A DNA stretch of 64,000 nucleotides, from NCBI GenBank assembly GCA_910589415.1, contig OU342636.1, positions 8,476,437-8,540,436 of the forward strand, read 5' to 3'. Positions within the stretch are counted from its first letter, which is position 1. Each line of letters opens with the position of its first letter. Source of the stretch: Malachius bipustulatus. Its lineage: Eukaryota; Arthropoda; Insecta; Coleoptera; Melyridae. This document shows, in pieces, positions 44,523 to 54,925 of the stretch. The translations under genes were made by a program, and so were the position numbers. Under the pieces are notes generated by a model. The model was given only the letters and a program-made list of their open reading frames with translations. It was not told the origin of the DNA and made no database searches.

Positions 44523-44920
44523 TATATTTATATTTGGTTTCTATTATGTTTTTATATCGAACGACATAAAAAAATAATATGGCGGTCATAAGAAAAACGA
44601 AAGTTAACTGAAAACTCTGCCCTTGTTTATTTATTTATTTATTAGTCGGTTTTGAAAATGGCTTTAAACGTCAGATGGCGACTTATGTAAGCCTACAAAA
44701 AATTATTTATTAATTTCCAATAGCAAGTAAAGATATTCCAAAAAAAAGAAATCTCGATTTTTCAGTTTTTTCGGGATATTTCAGCACCGACGGAAAATAA
44801 AAAAAAGTTCAGATTCTTATTAATCATCAAATTTAGCATCTTCCACTCTAATTTAACTAATCCTGTATGTTAGCGTTTACGAGATAGCAATACAAAGAAG
44901 GATATATGATGCACCCGCTG

Positions 44921-45878
44921 TATAGTTGAATTTATACTATAGGTCTGGACTTTAATTTTTTTAGCTTCTGCAAAGTCTGTATCTAGTTTATTTTTGAGTT
45001 TTTTAATTAAGGAAAGTTATTTGAAAAGTTCCTGCCGACTTCCTCATAATACTGACTGCAAGATCATACTTAATTAAATATAATTTGGTGATAACCATCA
45101 GTTACTTACCTATATTATTTGTAGTTAGGTACTACTGTGATTTATAAGTTTGGTGGGTAGGTAGGTGATTAAAAAAACCTACAAAGTTTTCAAAATTTAT
45201 AAAAATACATAATAAAATTCCATAATGCGCACAAACACTTTCTAAACAATTTATAATATAAATAATTTAAAATATAATAATAATTGTTCCTTATATTCAA
45301 ACAGTCACATGTTCATTTACCTCCTATAATATTCGCAAAATTATTTTTATTTTATATTTTTACCTCTTCTGTAGATTCTAGAGCTATTAAAATACAAATG
45401 ATCCAGCCAGCACGTGCAACAGTAATAAAAAAAATCAGGTAAAAACGCACAATAAATGAAGAATTTACAGGGTGATAAAAGAACATATCAATCGGTTACA
45501 CACAGTGTGCATGTAACTGTTTATAATAACGTTTTATAATAATTATTCTTACCACACTAAATTAAAATAGGGTTGAAAATAACACAAAGACACTTTCACT
45601 GTAGTTTTACACAGGTTTTTGCACAAAAACAAAGCTCTTTAGCAACACTTCCTCACTGTCAGCACGTGCTTTAGATACAAGGTTCGCGGGCCCAGCACTC
45701 CTCTGACGTCACATCAGCCTCGTGGAGTGGTGGGGACGCGACAACATGAGTAGCATAGGAATGGAGCAATCCTATAGTTATATACAGAATCCTTGACGGT
45801 ATGCCGATAGACGATGACGCGCAGGCTGCGCTCCGGTCTTGTGACGTCACGTGGATCAAATATTACACATGAGATTGC
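44921..45878. repeat. AT-rich flank with dispersed-repeat piece, no gene
   Basis: GGTCTGGACTTTAATTTTTTTAGC at about 44942 is a relative of the piece at 15480-15545 and 23420-23480. The GC-richer block 45665-45870 contains two TGACGTCAC sites (45705 and 45841) but no gene that I recognise. Confidence 0.4.
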
Positions 45879-46150
45879 TCATATCTTTTTTATTGTCAAG
45901 AATAAATAAATAATTCTTTGTAGGCTTGCATAAGTCGGCAACAGCTATCCATTTAACGTTTTAAAAATTTTCCAGGACAACTTAATCTTAAAGTTTTCAT
46001 AGTCAACTTTTGTTTTTCTTATAGACGCCATATTGTTGTTTATGTCGTTTGGTACAAAAAAAATCATGAAAATCAAAAATCAATAACATTTGAAAAAATT
46101 GTAAAAATTTTATTTTACTTTTTTCGAAAAAAAATTAAAGATTTTTCTAT
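45879..46150. repeat. Fragment of the 10.3/41.8 kb element family
   Basis: TGTAGGCTTGCATAAGTCGG, then TTTTCATAGTCAACTTTTG and ATATTGTTGTTTATGTCG match the left inner arm of the element at 41813. No termini are present. Confidence 0.6.
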
Positions 46151-46889
46151 AATAAATTTAAATAAATCTAGCACAAAGAAAAACACAAGCAAAAAGGATG
46201 GAAGCAATATAATTTGACATTTATTTTATAAACAATCTCGCCGCGATTAATACCAAATACGCAATATTTTAAGGTATTTGTTAAAACTTTAAGTCAAAAT
46301 AAAACCACATGACGTCATTGCGCAGTAATTACCAAAATAGTAACAGCAATCGGCATACCGTGTATATGTGTATCGTGCCGGCCACGTATACACGGTATGC
46401 CAATAGACGATGACACCATGGCATACCATGTATAATATACAAGGTGTTTCTAAATGGAGTACCATAAATTGGAGGACTTGTAGATAAAGTTAAAAAAATA
46501 CGAAAATGTAGGAAAAAATTTTTTCGAAAAGGCTTTATTGATGAGAAACAGGGTGTTAAAGAGTCGACGGACAGACCACTCTTTTGTTAATATTTGTTGA
46601 AACAATAACCCAACTGAGACAATTTTTTGTGTGTAACAACAAGTTATAAAGAGCAATAATCAGACAAATTTTCGGTTTATTTCAATAAGCCAGTGGCGTA
46701 GAACAGGGGTCGTTTGACACTTTTCACTCTTTAAAAAAGTAAGGGCTAGGTTTTTTGATGTCTTATTACTTTTTTCTGAATCAACGGTCTTTTTACAATA
46801 AAAAAACCATACTTGTTTAATTTGCCCAGAGGCGTCCGTTTTTGAGATATTTGCAATTGTTTTTTTTTGCAATTAAAAAATTTCATTTA

Positions 46890-49495
46890 TTAAAATTGTG
46901 AAGGTAGCTTTGAAATTTAAATAAACTAATTTTTGGACTTACTTGTCAGTTTGACATTTCATATCCGAAGTGAAAATTAAATAATATTTATTGTCAAGAA
47001 AACTATTCAACACAATACATAACAAAACATAAGTAATTGAACAAAACATACTGAAGTGACCCAGTTTGCCTTTACAAATGTCAACAATACGCATGTTAAA
47101 ATCGAAAACGTAGAGTTTCTACCATCCACGGATATTCTGTGTGTTCGATATGTCAGTCGTCAAGCTTTCAAACCTAAAAACGTCAGATGTCATTTTAGCA
47201 GTAGGCCTCGTTTTTGTTGGGTTACGAGTTCCTGAGGGCACTTTGATCCGGGTCGTCGAGAGAAGCAGTCGGTGTCATTTCCGAAAGAAAACAAGGGTCT
47301 GTATTTATTTCTTGTTTGTAAGTAAGTAGTCACGTGTTATTGAAATCATATTTCCATTTTGCATACAACTACTTATTGTTTAATTGGTTCTGTCTGTTTA
47401 ATCATTATCCTTCGTAGTACCTACCTACCTACCGTAAGTAAATTAATTAATTTGAACCTCCAGATCTTAAAGCAAAAATTGTTATTCCTTCAATACCATA
47501 GGGTTGAACCTCATCACGTTTTAAATGCCATGCTTTATTTTTACCTACAGTTCATTTAGCTGATTTTGTTTAAATTAATTCATTTCACCTCTTCTAAATA
47601 ATGAGTTTTGATTAAGGGTATATAAAATAAGGGTTAATTCTAAATTGGTTTAAAGTAAAGTTTATTGAAAAATTCAACTTCACATTCCTGTAGGTAGATA
47701 GGTACCTACGAGGGGCTATATCTTAACGATCTTATTTAATCACATCTCTCATACACGTGCATGTTTTTATTAGAAATGGATTAACAAACCATAAAGGATT
47801 TCTTTCTCATATTTTGTATTATTGTATCATTCTAAACGTGCCAGGGCACACCTTTTATATTTATCATTATTTTGCGATCCACATGACTGCTCTATTTATT
47901 TACTTTACAATTCATGCCTGCATTTATTAACCTGTGTGTGTCAAAATGTTTATTTAATCCTTCTACTTTTTGCTTTATGATTATTTACTGCGAACGTAAC
48001 TAGACCATTTATCGAACCAACCATTTTGTTGTATCTCCAGAATAATATTTAGTCGATCCGCCTCATTTTTTATTGTATATGTTTTAACCATTTTCTAAAC
48101 ATCAATTGCTGCCGTTCCCCATTTTATAACCATGTACCTAATTATGTTTTGTCATGCTATTATCTCAGGTCACATGGTTCGTTCTTGATTCTTATTTTTC
48201 ATGCCGTTTATTTAACCATTTATTTGATCGCTTATTTAATTGATGTCTTATTTAAATTGTCTACTGAACATTTTTGATTTAATTGCTGTTTATTAACTTA
48301 TACTCTTTTGATTATTTATTTATATTTCATGAACTTATTTATTCAACGAAACTGTCCAATTGATTATTGTGTATCTTGTTTTCAAATTGATCTATGTAAT
48401 TGTAAAGTCAGGTTCTCTCATTTTTCTGTGAAACCAATCAACGTCAAGGTCATTTCTCGTTCTTCGACAAACTCAATTCAAAAGGGTGGATCATTCTGAT
48501 TGCTAATTGTTTACCGAACTGTTGGACTAGAATGTATGAGCCTTATGTGAATCTAACTAACATTTTCGTCCTTGCCAGGGGAGCCATTTAAACAGCCAGC
48601 GGGTAGCATCCTAACCACTCGGACCTCGCATCTGGGGCTCCTCCAACTATAGGTGGGTAGCCTCCTTCACAGGACCTCATTACAGTGACTACTAACAAAA
48701 CCCATTCTCATGGTTATCTTGAAGACCTAGATTTCTGTGATAATGCCTTCTGTTTTTGGATGATTCGCGCAAATGAGTCATGAATGAGGGTTCAATAGTT
48801 TTGGTGACGGTTGTCGAGACGATTGATCTACACTTTTCAGGCCACCGTTGATTCTTTTCATTTCGGGATGCTGATCGAGATTTTTCTTGGCCACGCTCTT
48901 TTTACTCGGGAGTCCCAGCGAGCGTATAGGCACTGCTAGGTTTCTCTTAGAATAAAGTAGGTGTTTTTAAAATGCATTTGTTTCACTAATCTCAAATCTC
49001 CCACCTTTTGCTTCATGTCTGTGTATAAAAGAACCAAAAACAAGGTAAGAGGTTACTACGAACACAACGAATGGTCCAAACGAGGTGAAAAACTAGACGA
49101 ACACGAGCCAATATAATGTCACGAGCCAAGGTAAACGACGAATCACAAAACGTGAGTAAAGTAATGTGGCCATTTATTTGAAATCAGGGCGGGTTAATCT
49201 TTAAATTCAAACATTCAAGAATTCAGGGCGGGAAAACCTCAAATTCAAATCAAACATTTTGAGCGGGGATCCAAACAGTCATTCATGACAGACCAGTCGA
49301 CTTTTCAAACGTCAAAGAGGTTCTTCTTTTTCAGTCATTCAATTTCAGGGAGCCACATTACTGACTTTACTGCGCATGACGCAGAACCTCCATTTTGAGG
49401 GTTCAGATAGTTTACATCACCATTCTTTACCGTCAACCAGGATTTTTAGGTAGTTTACACTACAATAATACCTAACATAAAATTACCTAATGATT
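46890..49495. repeat. Interior of the 3.6 kb element, unassigned
   Basis: No transposase or other domain could be read in the ORFs here (all under 67 residues). The part at about 49150-49480 recurs inverted at 59590-59990 (GGCGGGAAAACCT, TCATGACAGAC, GCGCATGACGCAGAACCTCC, CCGTCAACCAGGATTTT), so an older dispersed repeat sits inside. A weak tRNA-like A box on the minus strand near 48640 is not supported by a B box. Confidence 0.45.
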
Positions 49496-49496
49496 A

Positions 49497-49608
49497 TCTA
49501 ATATTGCTCGAAGTGTCCTCCGTTTGCACGTACACATGCATTTAAACGCTGCTCCAACGAAAACATTATTTTTGGTTGATTTGATAATCGTTCAAATGCA
49601 TTTTTTTT
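49497..49608 (-). pseudogene. Transposase C-terminal remnant
   Basis: The minus strand reads NQPKIMFSLEQRLNACVRAN then GGHFEQY and a stop. The RxxxCxxxxGGHFE ending is typical of the C-terminus of DUF4817-type mariner-like transposases. It is the only part of the original gene seen in this element. Confidence 0.6.
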
Positions 49609-50223
49609 TTTTTTTTTGACACAAAATTGCAAATATCTCAAAAACGGACGCCTCTGGGCAAATTAAACAAGTATGGCTTTTTTATTGTAAAAAGACCGTT
49701 GATTCAGAAAAAAGTAATAAGACATCAAAAAACCTAGCCCTTACTTTTTTAAAGAGTGAAAAGTGTCAAACGACCCCTGTTTCTACGCCACTGGCTTATT
49801 GAAATAAACCGAAAATTTGTCTGATTATTGCTCTTTATAACTTGTTGTTACACACAAAAAATTGTCTCAGTTGGGTTATTGTTTCAACAAATATTAACAA
49901 AAGAGTGGTCTGTCGGTCGACTCTTTAACACCCTCTGTATCTCATCAATAAAGCCTTTTCGAAAAAAATTTTTCCTACATTTTCGTATTTTTTAACTTTA
50001 TCTACAAGTCCTCCAATTTATGGTACTCCATTTAGAAACACCTTGTATGTGTATCGTGCAGTGCAGTGATCCAGTGATGTTCCCAGTGAAGTGATGTACC
50101 TTTACGCGTAAAGAATTCATCCTCTACGTTTGACGTAAACAATGTAAACAATACGTAAAGAATGTAAAGAATAGGTAAAGAACGAAAACAATTGAAAAGC
50201 AAGGTTATGTTCTATGTTTGTTT

Positions 50224-50403
50224 TGTGGCGACCACTCGCTCCTACAGAGAGAGAAACAACAACACATATAGCCGATCTGACCAAGACAATTGCAAGTGAC
50301 CAGAGTGGAAAAAAGCACACCTGACGCGTAATCAGGTCAGGGGTTCGATTCCCCGCTGGACCACGAAACACTTTTGTTTGGTCAGATCCACAAAAACGCT
50401 ATA
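50224..50403 (+). repeat. 5' LTR of miniature retroelement, contains tRNA-like block
   Basis: Starts TGTGGCGACCACTCGCTCC and ends AACGCTATA. A tRNA-like block lies at about 50305-50370, with anticodon-type stem CCTGA/TCAGG around CGCGTAA and the T-arm GGGGTTCGATTCCCC. The A-box half is decayed here. The LTR is followed at 50405 by TTGGTGATCCCGATAAAG, which looks like a primer-binding site (complement of a tRNA ending in CACCA). Confidence 0.75.
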
Positions 50404-51141
50404 ATTGGTGATCCCGATAAAGAACATAATTCTTCTGACGAATTCTTTCACACATACACACATTCTAACTCAACTCTCCTCCCTTTCAAAAACAAACAAC
50501 CAACATTCACTTGATTCCGTCGCCCCGATACACCGAGGTACCGAACAACGGTCCGTAAGAACGAATCAAGAAGACACTCGCTTGAGCTATCGCCCACATC
50601 ACGGTCTGGCAGCAAACAAGGGTACCGAACGACGGTCCAAAAGAATAGTTCAAGGTTCAAATCGAAACGCAACTCCGTTTCTGGAAGGGGATTACTGTGG
50701 CGACCAGTCGACTAGTGATGTGCAACAGATACTTTTACAAGTATCGAGTAGATATTGATACATTAGTCACAAGTATCTGATACGTTGAGTTGATTACTTG
50801 ATTACTTTTGCTTGCTTGATACTTAATCATTATACCCAGACCCCGGACCCGATATTTCTCTATGGGATCGTTGAGTACCTACTGACTAGTTATGCAAGGC
50901 TACTTCGGTCCTCTAAGAAAATTTAAAAAAGTAAAAATTTCAAGCCAGAAAACAAAAAAGGAATAATTATAGGTATACTTGACTCTTTAAAAATTATAAT
51001 AACATAATTATTATCAAATAAAAATGTAAATATGTAACTGTATTACATATAATGAAAAAATACTTGAGATGGAATGTGAAATAAGCAAAAAAAAATTTTT
51101 TTCATTTACTTCCGTCTTGTAAGAAAAAAAATGAAGATATA

Positions 51142-52009
51142 CAGTGTGACCCATTTGTTCTTGAAACACCCTGTAGAATCTTAATTTATGGTGCGATTTT
51201 GAAAAAAAATCTTTTAAACCATAGAGCTTGATAAACTATATTTTGGGAGCAAAAAGCGTCTCATTCCTACAATATTCAGGGCCTACTAGATCAGTGTTTA
51301 CTTGTAAAATCTCAAAAATTCATATTAGCGATTTTTTTAGAAAAAAACTGGGCACGCCACGGGATTCACCAGCCCTCAAAACGGTACTGTACCAAATTTT
51401 ATTGGAAATGTCAGAGTAAAAAGGATCTTGTAGTTATTTTAAAAATTCATAATAATACTTCGAATTTTCATAAGTTAATTTGAAAAAGTTCAAAAGTTAT
51501 CATAAGTAAAAATTAAAATTAAAAAAAAGTAAAAAAAAAGTAAAAATAAAAAAAAAATACAAAAAATAAATAAATAAATAAATACAAAATTATAATTAAA
51601 AAATTAAAGTACCTACATTATCACCAACTAGACGTACAATTTCTATTTTGTCTCTCTTGACCTTTTCGAATAAATTAATGAAAATTCGGAGTTCTATCAT
51701 GAATTTCTAAAATAACTGCAAGATCCTTATTACTCTGACATTTCCAATAAAATTTAGTACAGTACCGTTTTGAGGGCTGGTGAATCCAGTAGCGTGTGCA
51801 CAGTTTTTTTCTAAAAAAATCGCTAATATGAATTTTTGAGATTTTACAAGTAAACACTGATCTAGTAGGCATTGGATATTGTAGGAATGAGACGCTTTTT
51901 GCTCCCAAAATATAGTTTATCAAGCTCTATGGTTTAAAAGAAATTTCTTTAAAATCGCACCATAAATTAAGATTCTACAGGGTGTTTCAAGAACAAATGG
52001 GTCACACTG
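51142..52009. mobile_element. Foldback CAGTGTGACCC element
   Basis: 868 bp. Arms of about 280 bp or more begin CAGTGTGACCCATTTG; paired ORFs of about 63-82 residues in both arms are only a product of the inverted repeat. The uninterrupted copy at about 54375 (GAAGATACCTACATAGG) shows the empty site. Confidence 0.85.
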
Positions 52010-52105
52010 TATACCTACATAGGTATACGTATAATACCTAAATATGCTAGAAAACAAAAAAAGAAAAAAACAATAATAATTATCCTCGTTAATATTAGTA
52101 CTATA

Positions 52106-52966
52106 CAGGGTGAGGCGCGAGAACCTTAGGGCATTTTTATATGGAGAAGTCCTGGGAGTAGAAGTCTAAAAATTTGTGCGTGTATGAGTTCGGTTTTGCC
52201 GAGCTGAACTAAAATATTCACAACCCCTCACCATTTCCGGTTATACCGGAAGTTGCCATCAACTTTCTTATTTTTAATGGGACACCCTGTATATTATTAT
52301 ATTTTCAGATAGTCTGAAAAAATGCAATAAAAATGGAGTTTACAGTTCAAAATTGTACCGAATGGTTTATGAGTTATAAACAAATGAAAATGTCGCAATT
52401 TTCCATTTTCAAAGCAGCTTTAGGTCGAAAACGGGTCAAGATATCGGAAAACGGCTTACATGTCTCTATCTTAACTTTTCACGTAGTATTCTATGGTGCT
52501 GATGAAATTTGTATACAAAGTGATGAAAAATCCGCGATGTTCAAAAAAAAATTAATAAAAAATATTTTTTTTTGTAGGTACTCTAGAGTAGTATACAAAA
52601 AGTTAGGATAGGGACATGTAAGCCGTTTTCCGATATCTTGACCCGTTTTCAAGCTAAGCTGCTTTGAAAATGGAAAATTGCTATTTTCATTTGTTTATAA
52701 CTCATAAATTGGTCGTTACAAATTTGAACTGTAAACATCATTTTTATTACTTTTTTCAGGCAATCTGAAAATGTAATAATATACAGGGTGTACCTTTTAA
52801 AAAAAGAAAAATATGGCAACTTCCGGTATAACCGGAAGTGGCGTGGGGTTGTGAATATTTTAGTTCAGCTCGTCAAAACCGAAATTATACACGCAGAAAT
52901 TTTTAGACTTCTACTCCCAGGACTTCTCCATATAAAAATGCCCTAAGATTCTCGCGCCTCACCCTG
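52106..52966. mobile_element. Foldback CAGGGTGAGGCGCG element
   Basis: 861 bp, TA-flanked, palindromic almost to its centre near 52550. Arms include CTTCCGGTTATACCGGAAG (itself a palindrome) and GGCTTACATGTC. Non-coding. Confidence 0.87.
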
Positions 52967-53947
52967 TATATATTATCCTCGTAATAATAATACTCTTTAA
53001 AAAATTTAACATTTTATTAACAAATAAATCTAACTCCGTAGGTAAGTATAGGTACCTACTCAACTCTATAATGAAAATGTAACTCCAAGAATATAATAAT
53101 AATAATTTAAAATAATTTTACATTTGATTATAATTGTTATTCGTAAGACATGTGTAGAGTTAGCCCTAAAAATTAAAGATTTATTAGAGAATCTGATAAG
53201 TGAAACTGACCAACCGACCGCATGTTTATTGACTCGAATCACACGACATGGTGGTAGTAGTGGGTGTTATAGTGGTAGGGTAGGTAGGTGGTAGTGTGGC
53301 GAAGAGGATTGAAGTATTTCGAATCCCTGATCCCTGTAAGTATCAAGTAATCAAGTATCCGAAGTAACCGAAGCTCGATTGTCGTTGCTGCCAGGCCTGG
53401 CTCTTGGGCTTGGGATTGTGATTACTGATTACTGGCGAGCGCGAGCAGAGTGGCGAGTATTCGAGTATCGAGTACTTGGCCAGAGGATTCGAGTATTTCG
53501 AGTCCCTCTAAGTATCAGATACTAATATATCGAATAGATACTATCCGCACACCACTACAGTCGACCACTCGCTCTCACAGAGAGAGAAACAACAACAACA
53601 CATATAGCCGATCTGACCAAGCCAATTGCAAGTGCCAAGTGACCTGGGTGGTGTAGTGGTAAGCACATAACCTGACGCGTGATCAGGGAGGTCAGGGGTT
53701 CGATTCCCCGCTGGACCACGAAACACTTTTGTTTGGTCAGATCCACTTTATAAACGCTATAGTTTTGATAACAAATTATTATTGTTTAAGTATATTATTT
53801 TATTATTATGTTCATGGAATCCCACACTATCACCAAATACACTAGACTATTAATACGTCCAACTCCGGCAATTTTACATGCATTTCGAAGGCAGCCGCTG
53901 TGGCAGCGCCATTTAGTGTCGCGAGTTGTAACTAACACACTGCACCA

Positions 53948-54392
53948 TAGTGATGTGCAACAGATAACAGTATCGAGTAGATATTGATACATTAGTCACA
54001 AGTATCTGATACGTTGAGTTGATTACTTGATTACTTTTGCTTGCTTGATACTTAATCATTATACCCAGACCCCGGACCCGATATTTCTCTATGGGATCGT
54101 TGAGTACCTACTGACTAGTTATGCAAGGCTACTTCGGTCCTCTAAGAAAATTTAAAAAAGTAAAAATTTCAAGCCAGAAAACAAAAAAGGAATAATTATA
54201 GGTATACTTGACTCTTTAAAAATTATAAGTAATAACATAATAATTATCAAATAAAAATGTAAATATGTAACTGTATTACATATAATGAAAAAATACTTGA
54301 GATGGAATGTGAAATAAGCAAAAAAAAAATTTTTTCATTTATTTCAGTCTTGTAAGAAAAACAAAATGAAGATACCTACATAGGTATACGTA
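53948..54392. mobile_element. Partial second copy of the 50.7 kb hAT-like element
   Basis: Starts TAGTGATGTGCAACAGATA and is almost identical to 50713-51140 and 52010-52030 for about 440 bp, then diverges after GGTATACGTA. It lacks the foldbacks and the right terminus. Confidence 0.85.
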
Positions 54393-54410
54393 CCGAACCG
54401 AAGTACGGAC

Positions 54411-54715
54411 AGAGATGCAATACAAGATACAAGGCCATATGGGCTAAAACATCACGTGGAACAAGGAACTTATGATTATACATAATTCAGTTCCAGCACT
54501 CCAGGAGCAGGAGTTTATAGTAGAGATACCGTTCCGAGGGTCAGGGTATGCGTGTCGCGATTACGGCTCCGCTCCAGTCGGCGATGTGGCTATGGCTAAA
54601 CAGTTCCAAAATACCGGTACATAGGTATTTTGTCGCGGTATTTTTCTGTCGCGGTACCAGTTGGATTGGAACGGTCGTACTCTTCGGTAACAGTATTTCC
54701 CATCTCTATTCCGGG
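54411..54715. mobile_element. Possible short hAT-type MITE
   Basis: CAGAGATGCAATAC at the left and GTATTTCCCATCTCTA at the right form an imperfect inverted repeat of hAT type. ACCGGTAC/GGTACC-like palindromes lie between. No clear target duplication was found. Confidence 0.35.
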
Positions 54716-54925
54716 CCCAGTAGAACAACTGTAGCGGTCCTCGAGCCGCCAGGTTCGCTAGCGTCGCCTCGCTGCCGGTTTTCAGTCGAAGTTGGACGTA
54801 TTATAGTCTAGCGTATTTGCTATCACACACAATAAATTACGATGGTTGGCAGAAGTCAATAAACTCGGGAATATTCTGAGCTCCAGTTCACCGAAATTAA
54901 AATAAATAACAATATTAATTTTTAA

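Larger units (their letters stand above)
41813..44920. mobile_element. CAGGGTGCACC element, outer level of a three-level nest
   Basis: TA-flanked (41811-41812, 44921-44922), termini CAGGGTGCACCATATATCC and its inverse ending GCACCCGCTG. Inner arms share GTAGGCTTACATAAGTCG with the family at 10330-12862. Its centre is interrupted by 42388-44522. Non-coding. Confidence 0.8.
46440..50045. mobile_element. 3.6 kb CAAGGTGTTTC element with about 450 bp TIRs
   Basis: TA-flanked (46438-46439, 50046-50047). The TIRs at 46440-46885 and about 49600-50045 are nearly identical. Overall design is like the mariner-like element at 6828-9298. Just inside the right TIR a minus-strand transposase C-terminus remains, but most of the interior (46890-49490) is unrelated sequence, so the transposase has been replaced or deleted. 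Confidence 0.85.
50713..53557. mobile_element. hAT-like element, 8 bp TSD, carrying two foldbacks
   Basis: Left end TAGTGATGTGCAACAGATAC and right end (inverse) TAGTGGTGTGCGGATAGTATC. CAGTCGAC flanks both sides exactly (50705-50712, 53558-53565). Subterminal AGTATC/GATACT repeats are abundant at both ends. No transposase; foldbacks at 51142-52009 and 52106-52966 are inserted in it. A partial second copy is at 53948-54392. Confidence 0.88.
50224..53761 (+). mobile_element. Miniature LTR retroelement (TRIM-like), split by hAT
   Basis: Two LTRs of about 180-200 bp, a primer-binding-like site (50405-50422), about 290 bp of non-coding interior and a purine tract GGAAGGGGATTA (50683-50694) make a complete miniature element. 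The 4 bp duplication GTTT flanks it (50220-50223 and 53762-53765). The 3' LTR starts at 50696 and, after the hAT insertion 50713-53557, continues to 53761. No protein is encoded, so it would depend on another element. Confidence 0.75.
50696..53761 (+). repeat. 3' LTR (interrupted) with well-preserved tRNA-like block
   Basis: Outside the hAT, the LTR continues 53558-53761. Its tRNA-like block (about 53645-53720) has A box TGGTGTAGTGGTAAGC, anticodon-type stem CCTGA/TCAGG with loop CGCGTGA, and B box GGTTCGATTCC. All Pol III internal promoter parts are therefore present inside an LTR. Confidence 0.75.

Noticed and set aside
45665..45870. GC-richer block with TGACGTCAC sites as a promoter
   Set aside because: CRE-like sites alone do not establish a promoter and no gene starts nearby; it also lies next to repeated element sequence.
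48590..48660. Minus-strand tRNA-like sequence with an A box
   Set aside because: No B box and no cloverleaf pairing found.
51228..51923. Paired ORFs starting MINYILGAKSVSF
   Set aside because: Mirror images in the two arms of a foldback element; no evidence of coding.
53649..53720. Genuine tRNA-Thr(CGU) gene
   Set aside because: The acceptor stem does not pair convincingly and the block sits in a repeated LTR with diverged copies at 50305 and 6137.
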